From positions 34,160,184-34,224,183 of the forward strand of contig OZ024894.1 of NCBI GenBank assembly GCA_964017195.1: 64,000 bases of DNA. Reading direction: 5' to 3'. The position numbers and the translations under genes are program-made. The first letter of the stretch is position 1, and every line of letters starts with the position of its first letter. Below are positions 42,660 to 52,769 of the stretch, in pieces. Under the pieces are notes generated by a model. The model worked only from the letters and a program-made list of their open reading frames with translations. It was not told the DNA's origin and ran no database searches. Source of the DNA: Siderastrea radians. Taxonomy: Eukaryota; Cnidaria; Anthozoa; Scleractinia; Rhizangiidae.

Positions 42660-44255
42660 TAATATTATGATGTAAAGTGTGTGTATGAGTGCCAAGAAGT
42701 GAGCAACACTGCCCTCCATAATTCCCCTCCCCCCGGCCACAGGCCTTAAAGTAAGAAACAAGAAAGCCCGTTGGGCATTTTAAGCGGCCATTCTGACCCT
42801 CCCCACCCCTAGGTTTCACAAATGTTAACGCGATCCTCTATTTAAACGAACCGCCGTGACGAAAAGTGTGATTGTGTGACACAATATTTTGACTACAGCG
42901 GTACTGGATGACGTAATGTTTAAACTCTGATGACTCAGCTTATCTTTCTTATCGCTTTTATTTGTGCTGAAAAACGCAAATTCACTCAAACGTTGAATGT
43001 CGAAATAAATTCGTCCACAACTGAGAATGCTCGCACAGGGACGACGAAGTATTTACTGTTGTGCCTAGATCTTAAATACAAACAGTGAACATAGCAGTAG
43101 AATCAAAATTTAAGGCTTGATAAACACGAGCTCGAGCAGATCGTCAGAGCATGGGGCACGTCAAGGCATATCTCATGACGTGATGTTTAAATCCGGTTTG
43201 CTAACCCGGGAATCCCCGAAAGTCACCCACGTCTTTGAAAGCTAACGCGCCTGTCGAGCCGCAATCGATTTCGCGCTCAGTCGCTTGTTTTTCTTTTCCT
43301 TCACTATCTCTGAACGGAAAGAGAGACTGCTCGTAGCCTTTAGCGAACATCACACGCAAACCACACAAATCAATCGATAATACTCAGATATTTTCGTTCT
43401 TTCAATGCAAAAAGACTCCTAACACCTGCCTTATTAATTTATCTCCTTATTAATAACGATTCCTTCGTATCAACTTCTCGCCTCAAATAAACACTCATCG
43501 CTCTCCGTTCACAAGAACCATCATGTACTGATGGTGCAATCAACTAATATTGCATCATCATACTTGTACCAATTCCTTCTCTTCCTAGCCCACGCCGGCA
43601 AAACGCAACTGTCCTTTTTGTCCTCTGCGAAATACAAGTTAGCCAATCAGAAACTTTGCAATCCACTTCGCAAACCACCCCCCCCCCCCCATAAAACGCC
43701 AAGGGAAACCGCCTCTCACGCAGCACAATATTACACCGCTCCTATACAAAACGCAACTTTCAAAGCAAATCACATTCACAGAAGCGTGATATGCTTCTGA
43801 CATTCACATATCCTTCTAACTCCCACATTTTTACATCCCTCAAAATGTCAATCCCAATAAAAAAACTCCTGCGCTAAAAAAATTTTCACCATAACCACTA
43901 ACTAGATCACACAACACAGCCAATTTTGCATTCAATCCTATTAGCTGCTTTACTCAAGTGTGCATGCGTTATACAAGACAAATACAAAAACCCCAAACTT
44001 AACAACCCTTCGCCGTTCATATCTTAAATACCGTAAATTAAAAGACAAGAACACACGATGATAACATTCAGCAGACTAGTATGCGCATGCGTCGTATATA
44101 AGACAGTACCGCTCTTGAGTACCCGTACCACAAGCTTTACAGCACTTTGTTCATACGTTAAGCCAACTGACTTTCACCAAAGATCGTGTTCATTTTATAA
44201 ACCGGCGTATAGCGACCGCCGGTTAATTAGAAATTAGAACCAACATAAAAGAAAA
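42660..44255. other. Intergenic, no gene recognised
   Basis: After the duplicated segment ends near 42650 there is no recognisable exon or repeat. There is a poly-C run at 43677-43690, and short open frames without domain character. A GTGACGAAAAGTGTG block near 42860 weakly resembles 39170-39230 and 44340-44390. Confidence 0.45.
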
Positions 44256-44260
44256 GTCTT

Positions 44261-44333
44261 TGACCCCGGCGGGATTTGAACCCACTACCTCCGGATTAGA
44301 ACACCGTCGCTCTACCAACTGAGCTTAGAGGCC
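44261..44333 (-). tRNA. tRNA-like sequence (Arg-TCT-like) or SINE head
   Basis: Exactly 73 nt on the minus strand with tRNA order: acceptor GGCCTCT/CGGGGTC (one mismatch, some wobbles), D arm GCTC-AGTTGGTA-GAGC, T arm GTGGG-TTCAAAT-CCCGC, box B GGTTCAAATCC. The anticodon loop GTTCTAA would give TCT, but the anticodon stem has only three good pairs, so this is more likely a tRNA-derived SINE head or pseudo-tRNA. Confidence 0.45.
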
Positions 44334-44416
44334 AGGGTGAGTCACGCTATGATCAAAATATTTCATCACGCTCTTCGTCACGCAAGCTGAAAGAGGGTGA
44401 TTAGGCAGCTCATGTC

Positions 44417-44541
44417 TAACCTGCGATCAGGCTCTGTTTTCGTTTCGCTCTGTGAAACATTCCGGCGGGAAGGGCGAAAAGCGAGCGACCCACGTAAGAG
44501 AATATGAGAGCGATGCTAAAATTCGGCCTGATCGCAGGTTA
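44417..44541. mobile_element. 125-bp MITE with 9-bp target duplication
   Basis: Ends TAACCTGCGATCAGGC and GCCTGATCGCAGGTTA are perfect inverted repeats; GCTCATGTC flanks both (44408-44416 and 44542-44550). Non-coding. The TSD length fits MULE-like transposition. Confidence 0.9.
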
Positions 44542-44579
44542 GCTCATGTCTTGATTTATATTATCATTGCAAACACGTA

Positions 44580-44715
44580 AAAGATACGATAAATCACCAA
44601 CTTTTAAAATTTACACCACTTCGGCTTGTATCTTACGTGGCCCTAATATATTTTGGACCCCAAGGGCAGAGGGGAAAATGGCGGGGTTAATGCCCCTGGG
44701 GCTTTTCTTGTTGTA
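44580..44715. repeat. Dispersed copy of the GGGGTCTAATGCCCC repeat
   Basis: Resembles 39365-39490: AAATCACCAACTT ... CACCACTT ... a G-rich run ... GGGGTTAATGCCCCTGGGGC followed by TTTTCTTGTT. Same family as the tandem block at 38100. Confidence 0.75.
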
Positions 44716-45589
44716 CCCATAAATTACACTTGGCGAGAAAAGTATACCACGTGACCGTAGGCTAAGAAAACAACATCCGGTAATGAAGAACTGCATCCTT
44801 TTTTTCGAATCTCGTGGAGTTTAGAGCAGTTTAGAGAACAGATCGTCAAGTTTGTGACGAAACATTTATATTTACGGGACCCGTTTGTTTATGAGGAAAG
44901 AACCTGAGTTAGACTTTTATCGACCGAAAATTGTAAAGAAATAGTTTGAAAAAAACTCGTGGAGAATAAATCGTTGACTAATAATTAAGGTACGTTTTTT
45001 TTGGAAAATCCGAATCCCGGTTCTTGAATCCAAAAACGGATTTTGCCCTTTTTTTTAGTAAAATCCCAAAAACGGATCACGAATCCAAAGAATCCACACT
45101 CCGAGTGGATTCTTCAGATCAAATCTAAATCCAGATTTTTGAGATTCATGATCCCAGCGTTTTTTTTGGGAAAGGATCTGAAAATAGTATATCTGTCAAG
45201 CGTTCTTCCATCATGCCCATGCAAATTTACTTGTCTTGCCCTATTTTCGCTCGATCTTGCGTGACAAAACATTGATCGTGGAAAAGAAAATTGAGATGAT
45301 TATTCCGTTCTGTATATTTGTAAAGTTTTCTCCAAAAGTACAGAGAAGAACCATTAACTCGTCAGGATAACTTCATTTGTGTACCATTTCTGTAAATGAG
45401 CGACCAGATTTTGATGATTATGAACGCAAATAGTGAGTTCACTTGAACTACTGCAGATAATGTGCTTGTTTTAATATAAATTATTTGTATTCAATTCTAG
45501 GGCAGTACTTGAGAAACATCGTTCTGATATGAATATTGCGTGCCTCCATCCTGTCATAAGAAAATAATCCTTTTTCGCGGGTGTCTGTA

Positions 45590-47545
45590 AAACCCGGAAT
45601 ACCCCGGAACACTCCAGAACACCTCGGAACACCCCCGGAACAGCCCGGAACATCCCCAGAACACCCCCGGAACAGCCCGGAACAGCCCGGAACAACCCCG
45701 GTACACCCCTGGAACATCCCATAATACCCCCTGAACACCCTTGAAACAGCAAGGAACACGCCCGGAACACCAAAAATAGTGATCAGCGGTCAGACTGCTC
45801 ACGATTTGACTAAGCCGAAGACCTCCGAAGATTCCCAATTCTTCACAAGACTTTTGCGGATCACCCTGAGATTTCTGAGCATTTCAAGAATGCTTCGGAA
45901 TATTTTCGAAGCTTTTAAGAACAGCGAAAAAATCATTAATTAATGGCAAAAATATATCATGCACGTGACCTTCATGTGAATAACTTACGATTTTCAGTGA
46001 TATGAAAATGTGACAGTAGAGCTGTTAATTCTGCATTGATTTTTCTCGTGCGAGGTTTGCATTATCACGTTCTAAAAACAGGTGTGACCTCAAGAACATA
46101 AGAAAGCCAAATGATACAGTGTCACGCAATGTTTTTTTTTCATTATTCCGAGGTCACACGATCGTCATTGTTTTATTTCCACAGGCGCATTGAAAATGTT
46201 TGGCCGCCGGTTGGTTACGCTAATATATACACCTCATTTAAAAAAACCGCAGTTAATATTAATTTGAAGTATCATACCGTAGTGCATGAGTGCTTCGGGA
46301 ATATTAAAATCCGAGAACGTTTTTCCTTGTCGAATAAATTCCCAACTTGCAGGTTTCTCTTGTCATGTTTGAATGACAACGTTTTTGCAGTTAGGCCTGC
46401 ATATAATTATTTTTGGTTAACAAAAGAGCGTAGCTCGGAAGATAAATGAGTAGGAGAAATGTGTGCCTGCACTGAAAAAAGTACTCACTACAATTTTGTA
46501 GAGGTATCCAAAGGCTTATATTGTGGGATGTCACAACGTAACCCGGGAGCAAAAGGATCGAACGAGTTTACACTCTTATAGCAAGAAAAGGAACAAGTAT
46601 TTTATTTACTTTCACAAGATCTAGTTAGACTTTAAGAGAAAAAATTCAGTAAACGAAAAAAGGAAAATATCAACGATGAGAGTACATATCACATTTCCTT
46701 GAACTTTGCAAAGTTCGTGTGCTCCCTCAATAAGCCAACTTTATACGTTGCGATAAACCTTGAGTTACAACTTACTTCTCAAAACTATTCAAACCATTTT
46801 TCTAATCGGTCTTTGGAAGGAGCGGCGGTGTTTCTTTGCCCAGTTCGTACAGTAACAGCAAGCGGGGCACCTATTGAGAAAATGCGGTAGTACTAGCTAC
46901 ATAAATTGAAAAGGAACAGCCTTTACGGAAGCCAAATAAATCCTATAGACGTTTAGCAACCTACAAAATCTGTTTTGTTTTGCGTGCAAAATCTGTCACG
47001 CAATGCCCAAGAGTAAGTTATCGCAACCGTGACGTGTTATATGGTGAATTGAATTATTATTCGGGAAGCCCGCCCCCAGAATTTCACTTATAGACGTCAC
47101 ATCGATTTGTCGAGAGTTATAATGCAAATCTCGCAGGAGTTACAACAACTGCAATAATTGAATTGAAATATTCAAAATCAAATCTTTGTCGATCTAAAAG
47201 ACACCAATGTTATTTTTTTATTTTATTTTTGTCATTTTGCCTTCGGGTGATCCGCAAAGGTCTTCGGAAAAATTCGGAAATCTTCGTTAATCTTCGGAGG
47301 TCCTTGGGTCAGTCTATGCGTGAGCGGTCTGACCGCTGACCACTATTTTTGGTGTTCAAGAGTGTTCCTGGCTGTATTGAGGGCATTCCGGGGCATTATG
47401 GGATGTTCCGGGGTATTATGGGATGTTCCAGGGGTGTTCCGGGGTTGTTCCGGGCTGTTCCAGGCTGTTCTGGGTGTGTTCTGGGGATGTTTCGGGGCGT
47501 TCCGGGAGTGTTCCGGGCTGTTCCGGGGCTTTCCAGGTTTTACAG
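45590..47545. mobile_element. Foldback structure with GGAACA/TGTTCC minisatellite arms
   Basis: Left arm 45590-45880: a CCGGAACACC-type minisatellite, then ACCAAAAATAGTGATCAGCG, GTCAGAC and GGTCTTCGG-like sequence. Right arm 47245-47545 carries the same parts in reverse complement and reverse order (GGTGATCCGCAAAGGTCTTC ... GCGGTCTGACCGCTGACCAC, then GTTCCGGG repeats). About 1.35 kb of non-coding DNA separates them. Related T8/GGGAAAATCCGAA sequences at 44995-45180 and 47800-47860 may be the outer ends, but no clean TSD was found. Confidence 0.7.
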
Positions 47546-47769
47546 ACACCCAGTAGAACAATATCAGCAAAGGACCGCAAACGAAAATGCTGCACGTGTA
47601 CGTAGGATCTAGTAAACCAGACCTAATCAGTCAAAGAAATACTCAAATGACAAACAAAGCAGCAAGGCTGATCTGACTACGTAGAAAGATTTGACTCTGT
47701 TAAAGTTCTATTAGTGTCGTGTTGATGTCTTGCAGAGACAGACACCCCCTTTTCGCCGGGATTTTGCTT

Positions 47770-47797
47770 TTTGTTGTTGTTGTTGTTGTTGTTGTCG
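47770..47797. repeat. (TTG)n microsatellite
   Basis: Nine TTG units just outside the foldback right arm. Confidence 0.85.
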
Positions 47798-47869
47798 AAG
47801 AATCCATATGATCAGGGATCACAAATCCGTTTTCGGATTCTCCCAAAAAAAAACCGCACGCTAAGAAAC

Positions 47870-49070
47870 TTTGTAATTAAAATTAAAAGCTTTTAATGTT
47901 AATTTATGATAATTGCGCCCTAACTGTCAATATTGATTTATAAAAATAAAGCATCATTTGGATAAAATAAGAAAAACTCCAAAAATAACGAGAATTGCAA
48001 AGCTAGTTGAAAGTAGTACGTCGAGTGTGAAATAGTGTTTATGCAAGGTCTTGAAAGCCCAGAAAAGAAATGTAGAGACGCTCCTTGATGTAAGTTACGA
48101 AGACTGATAAAATGCATGCGACGTTAATGGTTAACTGGTTTCCAACAAATGCCTTTAAATTCCACTTGCAGACTGGCGAGAATCTGAGGTCTCCCCTCGA
48201 AAATTTATCGTATATTGTGTTGTATTCGTGTATTTTGGCGTATATTATGTTCAGAACTAAACTGAAACCGTGGCTGCCTTTTTTCTTCACGGACCAGTAC
48301 TTTATATATATAAATTGTACACTTTTTCAGGCTTTTACAGCCGATGCATATTTCAGTTTATTCAATTAATTAATTAAACAAAATAATACAGCCCCAACTG
48401 AATATGGCATAGCTGAACCGAGACAGGCGGAGCAATAATGAGGAAAATAGGTAAATAGATATAACATAAGTAATTCAGTATGCATGAAAGAAATCCTCAC
48501 AAACATGGATTTGCTGTCCACAGGAAACAACAGCAGCATATTTCAGGTGAGTAAGTTGGAGTACGTAATTTTAAAACCAAGCTTCTGTTTCTGTTATTTA
48601 AACAAACAAACAAACAAACAAATAAAGCAAAGCTGATGCACATCACTGACGTATTCAATAATTTAATTAATATTTCTTTCCGCATGTGTATTTAAGACGC
48701 TGACGTATTTGCTAGATCTATATATGTGATTTAGTGCACCGTGCTGGTTCAAATCCTGACAAATATTGTTTTCGTTCTAATGTGTTCTTGATCATTGTAT
48801 TTTACGAGCAAATAAAGTTCAAAAAAACTTAACTTAAGGTTTTTATGACACTTAGAAAATTTTCCCCTATCATTTTATGAGTAAATTTTTCTTGCTGGTC
48901 TTGGTCGTTGGTATTTATAGTGACGACGGAGTGCCCACCCCTCCCCACGCTATATAAAAAGAACTAATAAAGGCAAAACCACAGCGACAAACCAGTGAGG
49001 AGTACCGGATCTTGTGTAGACCTGGATCGGCAAAAATCTTGAAGACTAATTTTAAAACGTAAACAACAGT
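47870..49070. other. Intergenic, no gene recognised
   Basis: AT-rich sequence with a short (CAAA)n run at 48602-48625 and AATAAA-like motifs near 48810. The two overlapping open frames at 48039-48369 on opposite strands lack domain features and I do not call either. Confidence 0.45.
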
Positions 49071-49078
49071 AAACTCAT

Positions 49079-49244
49079 CCTTACGGCAAGAAGATTGAGA
49101 AATTTAAATTGAGACAGATATAAAATGAAAAACATAATGTTCAGTGATGTATTTGCCCTATGTATTTGGGCAAATACACCACTGAGCATGTTTTTTGAAA
49201 AAATTCATCTCTATTTTAAATTTCTCAACCTTCTTGCCGTAAGG
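49079..49244. repeat. 166-bp hairpin element
   Basis: Nearly the whole segment is an inverted repeat: CCTTACGGCAAGAAG at the left end and CTTCTTGCCGTAAGG at the right, with inner arms (TTGAGAAATTTAAA / ATTTAAATTTCTCAA-like; CAGTGATGTATTTGCCC / GGGCAAATACACCACTG). A short MITE; the TSD is not clear. Confidence 0.8.
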
Positions 49245-49337
49245 TATTTACTTTAGCCTCCCCACCCTGCCGGTCAAGTCCCGGTCAGTTGCATATATAG
49301 CGGGCGCGAGCACGTACATGCAGGAATACATCGATAA

Positions 49338-52300
49338 AGACAGGGCTGAAAAACGACTGCGCATGCTCGAGATCAGTATGTCAAAATCGTTCGATCGGCC
49401 GTTTGTTTGGCGCCATGCGAGCTTGATTTCTCGGTCGATTTTGGCGTCGTGTCACTCGAGAAGATGGAACTTGGGATGCGATTTAAAGGTACTTCTGTGG
49501 TGGAGATTTTTTCAGACAAACTGGGAACTTGTCTATCTACTGTTTGGCTGTTTTACATGTAAAAGTCGTGGAAACCCAGCGAATTCTTGAGATCATCGGC
49601 TGCAGCACTACGGTGAGATGAGTCCTCAGACTTGAAATTTAGCATTGCACTTTATAGCTATACCTTACCAAACTTTTGTGCAACACTCCTAGAGTTAGGT
49701 TTGTTTTAGACAATAATTTCCAATAAGTTTAGGTTAGCAATCTATTTCCAAAAACAAAACTTTGCGATCATACTTGCGAAACAGATATTTGGCTCCCAAA
49801 CAAGAAATGAAACCCACAAGTGAATAAAGGGTTCTGTCGGAGCGTTCGTAAGCATTCCTCTTAACAGAATTATTTCCTAGGTTATTAAAGCGAATTATTT
49901 GTCTTTCTTGTCTACAAAGTGCTTGCCTCTCGTGTGAGACAATAGACTCGGACAGTGTGTACGGGGTAGCGACAGTATTCAGTTACAAATTCATGCAGCT
50001 AAGTGTTGGCCAGATCAGCTGAGATTGTCGTTCACTCTTCTAAAACTGTTGTCAAACATGTAGTGTCACATACCCATAACACTTATATGTGGAAGGAAAA
50101 TGGCAGCTGACCGCCAGCTAAGATTATTTATATCAACTGTAACAGAATCAGTAATTTACCATTTCTTGATTATGACCTTTGATCATATAAATTGGAACAT
50201 AATTTATTGTTGGTAATTCCTTTACCTCATTATTTTATTTCTGATCATGATTGGGCTTGTGCACAAAAATGTTTATCTTGTGTAGTTTTTTCTGCTACTA
50301 CATTGCCCTATAGTTTTTCCCTATAGTTTTACAAACTCATGAAAGCTTATGGTAAATGTTTATTTTTCAGTGACCCATATTCCAAGGAAAATGCTTTAGT
50401 GCTGGGGAGTGGTTCTGGCAAACATGAGGATCATGATATGATACAGGATCTTGGTTTTTTTTATTTGTGAGAAATAACCAGCAGGCCCTGCAGAAGGGGA
50501 AGTATAAGAAGAACTTAGAACTAAGTCAACAGAGGCCATCAAGAGTGAAATGGGGACAGTGGAAGGTGTTGTCGCAGTGATTCTCCCACAGCCCCACCAG
50601 CTGCACTGCCCACCACACCTAAAGCTAAAACTCAAGATGATCCATACACAGCAAACATTTTCCTCACTGTGACTGATTTCTGGACATTTCCATGTTGTAT
50701 AGGTGTTTGATATAAGGGTAGGACTTCCTTGAAATCCCAGAGGTAGTGTTATACCACTGGTTCTGAGTACATCACCCTGTTTTTTCCATGTGCTGGATTT
50801 AGGGGCTCACATGACTGGTGGTGGATGCTTCTTTTAAATAAAAATCTGTGCATTTCCCACTTGTGAATAGTTTTTATTTGTATCTTGTGTTTGACAGGCC
50901 CATACATCCTGAGATCAGCTTTGCAATAATCCAGTTTTTTTTTTCAAACAAATATTGTGCACTTGAAGGGTCAAGTCAGGGACTTTATTGCCATAATTAT
51001 GTCAGTTTTCAGAATATTTCATTCATTTTTTTCGAGATGATGTGCAATATATTATAAACTACAACTTTTCTTTTAACAGTTTTCAGTTTCCTGTAAAGAA
51101 AGACATTTGCTGGTAATTTATGCCATAAGAGTGTGTGTTGCATGGCACTTTAATTACCATTTAAAATTAGTTAATAAAAGCAATTGAAATTGAACCAACA
51201 TATTCTTGATGTTCATTTATTTAGCTGTAAAGTGACTCATTGGATGGCAAAATCAATGGCATCAAAAGCAAAGGACTAGTCATCAAGTAATGAAAACATC
51301 CCCAAAATAACTATTTTGAAGGAAGTCACCAAAGGGTGAACTATTGTCCTGAGTGTGGTGCTGTGTCCTAACATCTGACCTATGGACAACCCCCTCAAGG
51401 ATACGGCACAACTAGCTGCATAGAGTCCACTTCCCTTTTGTAATGCAGCCCTTGTAATGTAGTCTGTCAAGAAGTTTAGAAAATTTGTTTCCAGTGTTCC
51501 ATCACCCATGAACTTTAACTGAATTAAAAACCCATCTTCCAGTTAAATTAAATCAAAATATGACACCTAAAATAGTGCTCAATTTTGTGAAACAGAGGTA
51601 AATGACTGTCCTGGTTGCTCTTTTCTTTTGCTGGAAAAGTTTTGACTACCCGTAATATAAGCAAGGAGGTCCTTCAAGAGTCCAGGGCTGTTTTATCAGT
51701 AAACTGCTTCATTGCTATTCGATGTAATATTCTTTTCTGGAGCGGTTGTCTGGTGTCTGTACAGGGCTTTTTAAAATGCTGTCAACTCCAGTGAAATGAT
51801 GATTCTCTTTTCCTTTTCCGTGGCTGTTCAAAATGTTAAAGAGGCAGACTGGAAATTACAGGAATGTCTGAAATTGTTTTGATTGTCTTTCAATAAAGGA
51901 CTCAACCAGCGACTGTCCTGACGCTCGATCGATCGGCGATGTTTTAGACAAGCCAAGTCTCCGGAGGCACAGTGCGCCTGAGGGCCTAATACACCCAAAA
52001 CAGGGCTCTTAGGCATTTTTGGTTTTCCCAGCAAACCAATAGTTTGCGAAAACAGATGAAAAAGTGGTCAGAAAAAGCCAAAACAATACCGTAAACAGTA
52101 CCCTATAATCCAGCCGGCTCGCAACTTTCCGACTATGTCACGCGAAAGGCCGTTTTTCCGTGCGAGAACAATTTTTGTATAATTTGTACACCCTCTAAAT
52201 TTTTGGAAAAATATTGGTCCTCTTCAAAAATTTAAACGAAATTATTATCTTTTTAACGGTGTCCTTATTTTTTCATTTTAAACTCGAGCTGTTTTTTTCC

Positions 52301-52394
52301 CGCTAAGAGGCCTCCATTTTGAATGAGCCCGCGCCTGAGCCCACAATCGTTACCGCAGGACATTGACTTGCGCAGTCGTTTTTCAGCCCTGTCT
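49338..52394. mobile_element. 3.06-kb DNA element, 26-bp perfect TIRs, 9-bp TSD
   Basis: The first 26 bases (beginning AGACAGGGCTGAAAAACGAC, ending TGCGCA) are the exact reverse complement of the last 26. CATCGATAA flanks both ends (49329-49337 and 52395-52403). Inside I find no transposase: the open frames (for example 51828-52034 minus, 50396-50635 minus) are short and unconvincing, so the copy is decayed or non-autonomous. The 9-bp TSD favours a MULE-like mechanism, but the family is unassigned. It ends 281 bp before the gene B start codon and so forms part of its upstream region. Confidence 0.88.
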
Positions 52395-52675
52395 CATCGA
52401 TAAAAGGAAAACAGATGTGTTCCCGATTTGAAAATGATTATTATGACACTTGAATTCCATCTGCCAGGCGTTTGGATGAATTTCGATAAAGGACAAAAGT
52501 CACCGACTTCATCGTTTGGTTTGCCCAGATCGGCTAGATTTTGATCCAGAATGCAAGAGGTTTCAACTGCCAATTACTCGACTGTCACCACATGCTCCGT
52601 TTTTTACTACAGGATGACTAAGCTAAAATATTTTGCTTGCCATCCTTTATAGACGATATCTGGCTCACTCTGAAT

Positions 52676-52769
52676 ATGCTGTCATCGACAAGTTATAGGC
52701 TTTCAAACTTGTCTCCGTTTATATGGAAATTTGTCTTGTTCTCGTATTGGGTATTATTTGGACCAGTAG
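52676..52769 (+). CDS. Gene B exon 1: signal peptide
   Basis: First in-frame ATG followed by a polar stretch of 13 residues and a hydrophobic core (FIWKFVLFSYWVLFGPVG); GTGAGT donor at phase 1. Parallel in position and ending to gene A exon 1, but with a longer N-terminus, so the true start could be an alternative downstream codon only if non-ATG. Confidence 0.78.

Noticed and set aside
45471..45838. Overlapping frames rich in VPGCSG and FRG
   Set aside because: Translation of the GGAACA minisatellite in several frames, not a protein.
47320..47612. Frames with repeated CSGLFRAVPG and the opposite-strand NTPEHP pattern
   Set aside because: Same minisatellite in the inverted arm.
50396..52034. 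Minus-strand frames inside the 49338-52394 element as transposase remnants
   Set aside because: Each is under 80 codons, with no catalytic motif or zinc finger I can identify.
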